This document shows, piece after piece, positions 57,148-64,000 of a DNA stretch of 64,000 nucleotides (position 1 is the first letter of the stretch; each line of letters opens with the position of its first letter). The notes under the pieces are model-generated. The model saw only the letters and a list, made by a program, of their open reading frames with translations. It was not told the DNA's origin and searched no databases. Position numbers and translations under genes: made by a program. Source of the DNA: Psychrobacter sp. ANT_WB68 (lineage in GTDB: Bacteria > Pseudomonadota > Gammaproteobacteria > Pseudomonadales > Moraxellaceae). The DNA is taken from contig NZ_VOAZ01000001.1 of assembly GCF_008369115.1 (NCBI RefSeq), positions 186,001-250,000 on the forward strand. The letters run 5' to 3'.

Positions 57148-57356
57148 TCATCAATTTTTGGCGCATGAGCACCGATAAAGGCACGGATAAAGTGCATTTG
57201 TGCAAAAGACTTATACGTCAGCCCTTGAATTGTAGGCTCAAAGCGTCCATTGTATGACTAAGATAGTTTTGCCCGCATGACTGTAAGACGAGCGCTTTAA
57301 TGAATGGGATAACCGCATTTTTACAGGTGTAAAACGGGATAATAAGGAATAAATGA

Positions 57357-57668
57357 ATGCCATACGATATTGATAATGACATAGAAGTAGATAGTGACAG
57401 TAGCGATCAGTTTGCAGGATTCGCTAAAGAGGCCACTCTTGAGCTCGTAGAAGCAGAGGATGGTAGATTGCTATTACGTGACGCTGAACAAGATGAAGCG
57501 CCATTGATGACCATTGATTTTTCTGAAAAGCTCAAAGAGATACTCGGCAGTGATACCCAAGCGATTGGTCAGCATATGATTCATGCCGCTATTCAAGTAA
57601 TCATGCAAAAGCAAATGAGCCAGTGGCATGCGCATGTCTATGATAAAGAGCCGACGCACTATAGCTAA
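57357..57668 (+). CDS. Small acidic cytoplasmic protein, unknown
   Basis: A 103-residue, strongly acidic protein (the first ~25 residues contain many Asp/Glu: DIDNDIEVDSDSSDQF) without membrane segments. The second half is helical (FSEKLKEILGSDTQAIGQHM; HAAIQVIMQKQMSQWHAHVY). Family not recognised. AAGGA lies nine bases before the ATG. An overlapping ATG four bases upstream is in another frame and gives only six codons. A bidirectional terminator follows. Confidence 0.7.
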   Translation: MPYDIDNDIEVDSDSSDQFAGFAKEATLELVEAEDGRLLLRDAEQDEAPLMTIDFSEKLKEILGSDTQAIGQHMIHAAIQVIMQKQMSQWHAHVYDKEPTHYS

Positions 57669-57761
57669 TTGGTCTGCACATTTTTCGTGGTAAAAATGCG
57701 AGTAATATATCACTAAACCAGTAGCAGTTTAAAACGAATAGATGGTCAAAGAATCGACAAT

Positions 57762-57796
57762 AAAAAAGGGTTTATCATTTGATAAACCCTTTTTTG
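57762..57796. terminator. Bidirectional intrinsic terminator
   Basis: AAAAAGGGTTTATC and GATAAACCCTTTTT form a perfect 14-bp stem around ATTT, with A- and T-runs on both sides. It serves the small acidic gene on the plus strand and rpmG on the minus strand. Confidence 0.95.
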
Positions 57797-57862
57797 TTAT
57801 TCAAATAGCTTAATTTATAGGAAAGTATTTTATAAAAAACACATTCTATAAAATTATAGCAA

Positions 57863-58018
57863 TTATTTGATTTTAGCTTCTTTAAAGATCACGTGCTGGC
57901 GTACTTTTGGATCAAACTTTTTGATTTCCATTTTACCAGGCATAGTGCGCTTGTTTTTGGTAGTGGTATAGTAATACCCAGTACCAGCGGTTGATACTAA
58001 TTTAATTTTATCTCTCAT
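57863..58018 (-). CDS. rpmG: Ribosomal protein bL33
   Basis: Large-subunit ribosomal protein of 51 residues: [20 protein letters not shown], then [20 protein letters not shown] and a short tail ending KEAKIK. It matches the cysteine-free (C-minus, zinc-independent) form of L33. AGGAAAGC precedes the ATG. It lies 155 bases after rpmB, the usual pairing, and ends before the shared terminator. Confidence 0.97.
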   Translation of the reverse strand: MRDKIKLVSTAGTGYYYTTTKNKRTMPGKMEIKKFDPKVRQHVIFKEAKIK

Positions 58019-58173
58019 GATAGCTTTCCTGTAAATGAGCGGTCTTCAAACGATGGGTATGGGTCTAAAGTATTAAGTCACTAACGATGTTGGCTTTATC
58101 GGCTCATCAGTCGTTAGCGTCAGAACAGCCTAAATAACGACAATCATCGCTAAGGTAGGCTGCCAGTTTCTAC

Positions 58174-58410
58174 TTAAACTTTTTGACCTTGTGCGCGTAG
58201 ATCCGCTAACACTTTGTCGATACCAAGTTTGTCAATAGTGCGCATACCTTTGGTAGACACACGTAGACGTACAAAACGATTTTCAGACTCTACCCAAAAA
58301 CGATGGTTATGAAGGTTTGGTAGAAAGCGACGACGGGTTTTGTTGTTTGCGTGCGAAACATTATTACCCACCATAGGGCGCTTTCCAGTCACTTGGCAAA
58401 CTCTAGACAT
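58174..58410 (-). CDS. rpmB: Ribosomal protein bL28
   Basis: Large-subunit ribosomal protein of 78 residues: [37 protein letters not shown] and the C-terminal [20 protein letters not shown] are all canonical. AGGAG precedes the ATG. It is the first gene of the rpmB-rpmG unit. The C-x-x-C zinc pairs of some L28 forms are absent apart from a single cysteine. Confidence 0.98.
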   Translation of the reverse strand: MSRVCQVTGKRPMVGNNVSHANNKTRRRFLPNLHNHRFWVESENRFVRLRVSTKGMRTIDKLGIDKVLADLRAQGQKV

Positions 58411-58895
58411 GGCGAACTCCTAATCTATGAGGTATGAGGGATTCTCATACCAGTCTGGGCAAGTTGCACGTTTTTGCGGCATGGACACAGCAAGCGGCAG
58501 CTTTGCACCAAACAAAACTATTATGAAGGTTGAGCTGATATTACTGTCATCTAAAGGCAAATAACAGGCAAACCAATTCAGAAAATTTTAAAGCCGACAT
58601 TTATACCATAAAAGTAAAGAATACTCAAATACTTTTATAATAATCACCGCTTTAAACGACAGCTATTATACCCTGAAATGAGAAGGCTATGTGATTGATT
58701 ATTTAATAGCAAAGATTCATTTTTTAGTTGTAAGTTATAACAAAAGTCAGTAAAGTTGCCGTTATATATTTAATACAATCTGTTAATATAACTGTTATTA
58801 TTGTAAGTCTATGTATCATTAATAGGCAAATATGAAGCCATCTAATGATTGTGTATATTTACTAAAATAAATTGCGACCGCTGCGGAGTTCAAAA
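58411..58895. other. Divergent control region between rpmB and the Ig-like lipoprotein gene
   Basis: 485 bases without a gene, A/T-rich. It contains a good leftward promoter for rpmB (58600-58628), which leaves a leader of about 180 bases that could hold ribosomal-protein feedback structure, though none was recognised. The promoter of the lipoprotein gene was not resolved. Confidence 0.55.
58600..58628 (-). promoter_or_regulatory. Candidate promoter for rpmB-rpmG
   Basis: On the minus strand TTGAGT (58628-58623), 17 bases, TATAAA (58605-58600), with TGG just before the -10 acting as a partial extended -10. Confidence 0.55.
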
Positions 58896-60977
58896 ATGTC
58901 ATATAGCTCACTACCACTGACTTCTAATTTATTTCAACTCACCTTTTTGACTTGTGCGCTAGCATTGGCAGGTTGTGGAGGAGGCGATGGAGACACAGTG
59001 GATTCGATTGCACCAAAGCCTGATATTGGTGTAAACGTAGGTGGTAATGGCAATGGGGGACCAGTCATACCGGTAAGTGAGGTTAACATTACACCTGTTA
59101 CTTTATTAGATAATAACGGAAATCCAACTCGTATTGTTTCTACTTCTTCTGCGACTGCTAAGGTGACAGTTACAGATGCTAAAGGAAATGGAATCAGCGG
59201 GGCATTAGTAACCTTTACTGGCTCAGGTGTTAAGTTCGGCACTTCTAATGGTGCAGTCCTCACTAATGGTGATGGTGTAGCAACTACTTCTTTAGTGCCT
59301 TTATCTGCTGATGATACAGGAAGCTATAGCTTATCTGCTACAGCTAATTATAATGATATTAGTGCCACAGCTGCACAGTATAACTATTCACTACAGCCAG
59401 TTAGTATAGCGTTAATGAATCTAACATCTGGTGAAAGTACACTAGAGTCAGGTGCATCTACTATTGTTACGCTACAAACTAGAGATACAGGCAACAATCA
59501 ATTTCAAAATGACGTAACAGTTAATTTTTCTGCGACCTGTGGCTCGTTCGAAACGGCTAGTGTCACTTCATCAAACCAAGGCAATGTTAACTCAACTTAT
59601 AAGGCCATTGATGGTAATGGTAATTTATGTGAAGGTAGACAAACTATTACTGCCTCGACTGCTAACAGTACCACTCCGTCTCGTAGTATCATTATAAATA
59701 TTAGACCCATTGCAGCAAGCTCTATTGTCTATACGACAAATAAAGAAGTCATATTAGGCGCTAAAAATAGTGGTTCATCATCATCAGGCGAAATTGAGTT
59801 TACTGTCTATGCGAATGGTGTTCCAGCATCAAATCAGCAAGTAGAGCTTAGTTTAGTCAAGTCTCCTAGTGATTTTAAATTTATATCACAAAATAACCGT
59901 AGTACTCAAACAGTAAAGAGTGATGCTTCAGGAAAAGTAACTATAAATCTATATCCAGGTAATATACCTGGACCAGTAGAGATAAGTGCAGCACTAACTG
60001 CCAATAAGAATATTTTTGCTTTTGCAAAAAATATTGCCGTTGCTACCGGTAGACCTAGTCAAAGTGGAATTACCTTAGCAATAGGTAAAAACGTATTAGT
60101 AGATAATTTTATTGATTCTACATCTGTTTCTGCTTACCTAACGGATCGTCAAGGCAACTTTGTGCCTGACGGTACTGTAGTAAGTTTTGTGACTGAAGGT
60201 GGTACTATTAGTCCAAACTGTTCGACCGTGGGTGGTAACTGCTCAGTGACTTTTACTTCTCAGAATCCAAGACCTGCAAACGGGCGGGTTAGTGTGATCG
60301 CTTATGTCGAAGGGGATAAAGATTATTCTGATCTAGATGGCGATAATGTCTATACAGCAGGCGTAGATAAGCTGTTAGACAACATTGGCTACTTCTTCCG
60401 TGATGATAATGAAGATTTAAAATTCAATCCAGGTGAGTTTGTCTATAAAAGAGGAGAGTCTCCAGCAAGCGTTAAAGCAGCAGCTTGTGCGGCTAGTACC
60501 TTATCTCAGCCTAATTTGCCAAACTTCATTTTGAAAGGAAGCAAAATTGAGACTGAATGTAATGATTCTTTAGCCACAGTAATACGCAAACAATTTATTA
60601 TGGGTTTTGCCAACGATACGCCTACCATGACTAATTATGACCTGAATTCTGAGTCAGGAATTATATCTTTTGAAATATATGGGAACAGTATGAAGACAGT
60701 CCCTATGCCTTCTGGTACGACTTTCAGTCTGCAAGCTAAAGACAATACTAAAAATGAAATGACTTGTGAGCCTGAAATTTTCGATGGTAATCTTACTTTG
60801 CCTGGTGTAATGCCTTTGAGTCAAGTTAATGGTACTACCAATCAGAACTTCTTTGCAGGAACTGATATTGTTCGTTACGGAGTATCTACATCAGGTTGTG
60901 CGAATGGAGATGAGATTAAACTAACAGTTACAACGCCAGCGCCGTCTTCAAAAACTACGACCTTTCCTGTTCTCTAA
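58896..60977 (+). CDS. Lipoprotein with bacterial Ig-like (Big_1/invasin-type) domains
   Basis: From the ATG at 58896 (GGAG before it) it has 693 residues. A lipoprotein signal peptide ends in LALAGC, so the mature protein should start at the lipidated cysteine (about residue 26), followed by a Gly/Asp linker. At least one invasin-type Ig-like domain is clear at about 60-150 (TAKVTVTDAKGNGISGALVT; GDGVATTSLVPLSADDTGSY), with related strands at about 155-260, 270-370 and 380-470 (SVSAYLTDRQGNFVPDGTVV). The C-terminal ~220 residues are unassigned. Probably outer-membrane-attached, perhaps in adhesion. Codon use (AGA, ACT, TCT) is more A/T-rich than its neighbours. Confidence 0.85.
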   Translation: MSYSSLPLTSNLFQLTFLTCALALAGCGGGDGDTVDSIAPKPDIGVNVGGNGNGGPVIPVSEVNITPVTLLDNNGNPTRIVSTSSATAKVTVTDAKGNGISGALVTFTGSGVKFGTSNGAVLTNGDGVATTSLVPLSADDTGSYSLSATANYNDISATAAQYNYSLQPVSIALMNLTSGESTLESGASTIVTLQTRDTGNNQFQNDVTVNFSATCGSFETASVTSSNQGNVNSTYKAIDGNGNLCEGRQTITASTANSTTPSRSIIINIRPIAASSIVYTTNKEVILGAKNSGSSSSGEIEFTVYANGVPASNQQVELSLVKSPSDFKFISQNNRSTQTVKSDASGKVTINLYPGNIPGPVEISAALTANKNIFAFAKNIAVATGRPSQSGITLAIGKNVLVDNFIDSTSVSAYLTDRQGNFVPDGTVVSFVTEGGTISPNCSTVGGNCSVTFTSQNPRPANGRVSVIAYVEGDKDYSDLDGDNVYTAGVDKLLDNIGYFFRDDNEDLKFNPGEFVYKRGESPASVKAAACAASTLSQPNLPNFILKGSKIETECNDSLATVIRKQFIMGFANDTPTMTNYDLNSESGIISFEIYGNSMKTVPMPSGTTFSLQAKDNTKNEMTCEPEIFDGNLTLPGVMPLSQVNGTTNQNFFAGTDIVRYGVSTSGCANGDEIKLTVTTPAPSSKTTTFPVL

Positions 60978-60996
60978 TTATTGAATTCTATTGAAA

Positions 60997-61030
60997 CGAA
61001 ACCCCCAACCCTGCGTTGGGGGTTTCGTAT
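60997..61030 (+). terminator. Intrinsic terminator of the lipoprotein gene
   Basis: CGAAACCCCCAA (60997-61008) and TTGGGGGTTTCG (61016-61027) form a perfect 12-bp stem with a 7-base loop. The T-run after it is short (TATTTAT), but the stem is very strong. Confidence 0.85.
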
Positions 61031-61163
61031 TTATAATCTCAATAATTAAATACAAGCAACTCAATCAGCAAAGTTTTGCAAAAGCGATTAGAATAGTCTG
61101 TTTCCTATGCTGCTAATCATGTTCAAGATAAGCAGTAAGTTTCATTTTTTAATTGGGCGTATT

Positions 61164-62093
61164 ATGTCAGACACTGCAACGATTACTTCACCGAAAAAAC
61201 TCTCTCATAAAGTATCTAATAACTCGTCTAGTCAGATGGCAATTGATACCGCGACGTTATTGATTAAATGCCGCGATCAAGCCGGTATCGTACAAGCCGT
61301 ATCCGAGTTTATTCATCGTTATGGCGGCAATATTATTACTCTTGATCAATATTCAACGGCTCATGAAGGTGGCCAATACTTTATGCGTTTAGAGTTTGCT
61401 TTAGCAGGCTTGAGCGAGATTATGGATAATTTTGAAGCCAGCTTTGGGCATACGGTGGCTAAGCGCCATAATATGGCGTGGCGCTTACATAACAATGCGA
61501 TTAAAACAAAGATTGGCATCTTAGTATCAAAGTTCGATCATGCCTTATTAGATTTATTATGGCGGCATCAGCGCGGATTATTGGATTGCGAGATTACGTC
61601 TGTCGTCAGTAACCATGAAGATTTGCGCCAAGCGGTAGAAAACTTTGGTATTACCTTCCATTATGTTCCAGTCACTAAGGATAATAAAGCCGAGGCGGAA
61701 GAGCAGATTCATACGTTGATGGCAGGTAATGATTTGCTGGTATTGGCGCGTTATATGCAGATATTATCGTCTGATTTTGTTAAGCGTTGGCCGATGCAAA
61801 TTATCAATATTCACCATTCATTTTTGCCCGCATTTGTCGGTGCCGACCCTTATCGTCAGGCTTATGATAAAGGCGTCAAGCTCATTGGGGCGACCGCGCA
61901 TTATGTCACAGCCGAGCTTGATCAAGGGCCTATCATTGAGCAAGACGTCCATCGTGTTACTCATCGTCAGGGTGTGACCGAATTACGTGCTATCGGCCGT
62001 GATATCGAACGTAATGTCTTGGCACGCGCGGTGAATTGGCATGTACAAAATCGCGTGATTGTGGCGGGTAATAAAACCGTGGTTTTTAATTAG
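61164..62093 (+). CDS. purU: Formyltetrahydrofolate deformylase
   Basis: Hydrolyses 10-formyl-THF to formate and THF, balancing one-carbon pools and supplying formate for PurT. From the ATG at 61164 it has 309 residues: an N-terminal ACT domain (LLIKCRDQAGIVQAVSEFIH) and a formyltransferase domain with KIGILVSKFDHALLDLLWR, INIHHSFLPAFVGADPYRQA and DQGPIIEQDVHRVTH, which contain the catalytic Asn/His/Asp set. About 20 extra N-terminal polar residues precede the ACT domain; a start further in (MAIDTATL) is possible. Confidence 0.95.
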   Translation: MSDTATITSPKKLSHKVSNNSSSQMAIDTATLLIKCRDQAGIVQAVSEFIHRYGGNIITLDQYSTAHEGGQYFMRLEFALAGLSEIMDNFEASFGHTVAKRHNMAWRLHNNAIKTKIGILVSKFDHALLDLLWRHQRGLLDCEITSVVSNHEDLRQAVENFGITFHYVPVTKDNKAEAEEQIHTLMAGNDLLVLARYMQILSSDFVKRWPMQIINIHHSFLPAFVGADPYRQAYDKGVKLIGATAHYVTAELDQGPIIEQDVHRVTHRQGVTELRAIGRDIERNVLARAVNWHVQNRVIVAGNKTVVFN

Positions 62094-62147
62094 CTTTTTA
62101 TTACAGCGATTTTACATTGAGAAGAAAGCATATAAAAAATATTCAAT

Positions 62148-62192
62148 AAAAAAGGCCGCGAGTATTGTCATTTAATACACGCGGCCTTTTTT
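62148..62192. terminator. Bidirectional intrinsic terminator between purU and the CcsA-like gene
   Basis: AAAAAAGGCCGCG and GCGGCCTTTTTT, plus inner GTATT/AATAC, form a strong stem with runs of A and T on each side between convergent genes. Confidence 0.95.
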
Positions 62193-62219
62193 CATCATAT
62201 TACTGCTGCAAAATTGGTC

Positions 62220-63026
62220 TTATAACAGCATCTCTAACACAAACTTACTACCGACAAAGCCAATCGCCAATAAAATAAACGCATAAATGGTCATGTTGGC
62301 AGCGCGTTTGCCACGCCAACCAGCACGCCAGTTGCCTAGTAATAGCGTGCCAAATAGTAGCCAAGATAGGACGCTAAAGACGGTTTTATGGGCAAGGTGC
62401 TGCGCCATTAAGTCTTCTACATAAACAAAACCAATCCCTAGCGCGATACTGAGCAAGACAAAGCCGACCAGTAGCATATCGAATAATAGACTTTCCATGC
62501 TTTGCAAAGAAGGCAGCTTATTGACCCAAAAGCGATGAATCGATTGATGCTTCAGCTCTCGTATTTGTAGGCGTAAAAATAGCGCTTGTACCGCTGCCAT
62601 CAGCAGCACACAATAGGCGGCAAGCGATAGCAGTATATGCGCTTCAAGCCCAACACTGATATCCATGATGGGACGATAAGGGGCGCGGCCAACATAACCG
62701 ATAATCATCCCTATCAACGCCGTCGGTGCTGCTAAAATACCAAGACTGACGATAGGACGGTACAAACTAAAGATAACGTAGAAAAACAAGAAAAATAAAC
62801 TGATCAGGCTAATGATGTTAAACAGATTGAAATTTAGTCCGTAAAGGGTAACCACATGCGGATAGAGCAGCGCCGCATGGGCCAGCATACCGATGACTAA
62901 CAAACCTAGGCTCACGCCTTTGTGGATAGGTCTATCCTGAATCAGCGCCCAACCAATGTAGATGCCGACCAAAATATAAACCATGCCAGCGACTAAAAAT
63001 GCAAGTTGCAAGATAAAAAACCTCAT
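62220..63026 (-). CDS. CcsA/HemX-like cytochrome c assembly-type membrane protein (YpjD family)
   Basis: A 268-residue inner-membrane protein with eight helices. DISVGLEAHILLSLAAYCVL and the late helix YVEDLMAQHLAHKTVFSVLS carry the histidines expected of the CcsA/CcmC/HemX superfamily. This short YpjD type is commonly found beside ffh in gammaproteobacteria, exactly as here, but its role in cytochrome assembly is not well proven. The W-rich heme-binding motif of true CcsA is not evident. It is divergent from ffh. Confidence 0.88.
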   Translation of the reverse strand: MRFFILQLAFLVAGMVYILVGIYIGWALIQDRPIHKGVSLGLLVIGMLAHAALLYPHVVTLYGLNFNLFNIISLISLFFLFFYVIFSLYRPIVSLGILAAPTALIGMIIGYVGRAPYRPIMDISVGLEAHILLSLAAYCVLLMAAVQALFLRLQIRELKHQSIHRFWVNKLPSLQSMESLLFDMLLVGFVLLSIALGIGFVYVEDLMAQHLAHKTVFSVLSWLLFGTLLLGNWRAGWRGKRAANMTIYAFILLAIGFVGSKFVLEMLL

Positions 63027-63297
63027 CTCATAATGCGCGTAAAATACGCGCTTAATTTAATGCTAAAGTGGTATTATTAGAATAATTACCCAATTTATCA
63101 TAAAATGGCAATCAATTGAGCACCATCTTATGTATTCCTGATAAATGCTTGGCAATTGAGCTTGAATACCTGCCATCGCATACCCTAATAGTATTTATGC
63201 GCTCTTTAACTCGCGAAGCCCATCTCTATTAAGAGCTAAGTTTCAATATGAGACAGAGCTAAGTTTAATCAAGAATTATTTTAACTGAGAGTTATTT

Positions 63298-64000
63298 ATG
63301 TTTGATACCTTAACAGAACGCTTATCGTCGAGCCTACGCAATATCGCAGGTACAGGGCAACTGACCGAAGATAATATTAAAGACACTTTACGCGAAGTGC
63401 GCATGGCGCTGTTAGAAGCCGATGTGGCATTGCCAGTTACTCGCGATTTTGTGAAGCGGGTAAAAGAGCAAGCACTTGGTGCTGAGGTGCTCAAAGAATT
63501 GGCGCCAGGACAGGCATTCGTCAAAATCGTCCATGACGAGCTGACCGAAATGATGGGCAGTGCCAATCAGCAGCTTGAGATGACGGGTAAGCCACCAGTT
63601 GTCTATCTGCTGGCAGGTTTACAAGGTGCGGGTAAAACCACCACCGCTGGTAAATTGGCAAAGTTCTTACAAGAGCGCCATAAGAAAAAAGTCATGCTGG
63701 TATCTGCTGACGTCTATCGTCCAGCAGCAATTGCCCAGCTCGAGCAAGTCGCTGGGCAAGTAAATGCCAAGTTCGTTAACTCAAGTAGCGACGAAAACCC
63801 GATTGATATTGCGCTACGTGCTATCGAAGAAGCTAAAATCCAGTATCAAGATATTTTGATTATTGATACAGCGGGTCGTTTGGCTATTGATGAAACCATG
63901 ATGGATGAAATCAAAGCGTTAACCGCTGCGGTCAATCCTTCTGAGACCTTGTTTGTCGTTGATGCGATGACCGGTCAGGATGCGGCAAATACTGCCAAAG
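63298..64000 (+). CDS. ffh: Signal recognition particle protein Ffh (5' part)
   Basis: GTPase of the SRP that binds signal sequences and, with 4.5S RNA and FtsY, targets proteins to the membrane. The visible 234 residues contain the N domain (MFDTLTERLSSSLRNIAGTG) and most of the G domain: P-loop LAGLQGAGKTTTAGKLAKFL (about 104-123), VSADVYRPAAIAQLEQV, and DTAGRLAIDETMMDEIK. The gene runs off the right edge, so the C-terminal M domain is not seen. GAGAG precedes the ATG. Confidence 0.97.
   Translation, partial: MFDTLTERLSSSLRNIAGTGQLTEDNIKDTLREVRMALLEADVALPVTRDFVKRVKEQALGAEVLKELAPGQAFVKIVHDELTEMMGSANQQLEMTGKPPVVYLLAGLQGAGKTTTAGKLAKFLQERHKKKVMLVSADVYRPAAIAQLEQVAGQVNAKFVNSSSDENPIDIALRAIEEAKIQYQDILIIDTAGRLAIDETMMDEIKALTAAVNPSETLFVVDAMTGQDAANTAK

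Noticed and set aside
1-64000. CRISPR arrays, transposases, integrases, tRNA or rRNA genes
   Set aside because: Looked for by eye on both strands: no evenly spaced repeats with unique spacers, no DDE or recombinase motifs in translated frames, and no T-loop-like motif (GGTTCRANYCC) in the intergenic stretches.

Overview
The window looks like chromosomal DNA from a gammaproteobacterium of the family Moraxellaceae, most likely Psychrobacter. This rests on recognising the style of the proteins and on moderate GC with A/T-rich spacers; no database search was possible. It is mostly housekeeping DNA. I see no prophage, insertion sequence, CRISPR array, rRNA or tRNA gene, and no obvious multi-gene defence or biosynthetic island.

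Layout. 1-6.5 kb: a small membrane protein, the recycling amidase AmpD, a DUF4105 envelope protein, a Rossmann epimerase-like protein, an unknown protein and PyrE. 6.6-17.3 kb: glutathione synthetase (GshB), then a division and cell-wall block murG-murC-ddl, a 549-base gap, ftsQ-ftsA-ftsZ and lpxC. 17.5-20.5 kb: a DciA-like DUF721 protein, a secreted CHAP amidase, a DOMON-like protein and YhbY. 20.6-26.8 kb: rlmE-ftsH-folP (the usual neighbours of yhbY), sdhE with a YgfX-like partner, and a YidB-like DUF937 protein. 27-31 kb: a DASS anion transporter, recX and recA. 30.8-31.9 kb: a gene-free, A/T-rich kilobase with three DnaA-box-like sites. 31.9-38.4 kb: trmB, a DUF2628-like membrane protein, a Kef-type antiporter, an unknown protein, a two-helix membrane gene broken by an in-frame TAG, and a zinc-type CDF exporter.

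38.6-45.3 kb carries the minus-strand series gmk-rpoZ-spoT-ridA-priA, which links nucleotide supply, RNA polymerase, the (p)ppGpp response and replication restart. Then come ispH with a tightly linked small membrane protein, a thioesterase-like protein, catalase, htpG behind a very good sigma-32 promoter, a membrane-anchored C13 peptidase, S-formylglutathione hydrolase, a DUF2805 protein, rpe, three small unknown genes, ribosomal proteins L28 and L33, a large Ig-like lipoprotein, purU, a CcsA/HemX-like protein, and the first part of ffh, cut by the window edge.

No complete undescribed system stands out. The items best worth a second look are the SpoT with an eroded synthetase domain, the DnaA-box cluster upstream of recA, the intrinsic terminator in the gmk leader, the TAG-interrupted membrane gene, the RecX with a ~190-residue disordered front half, and the membrane C13 peptidase.
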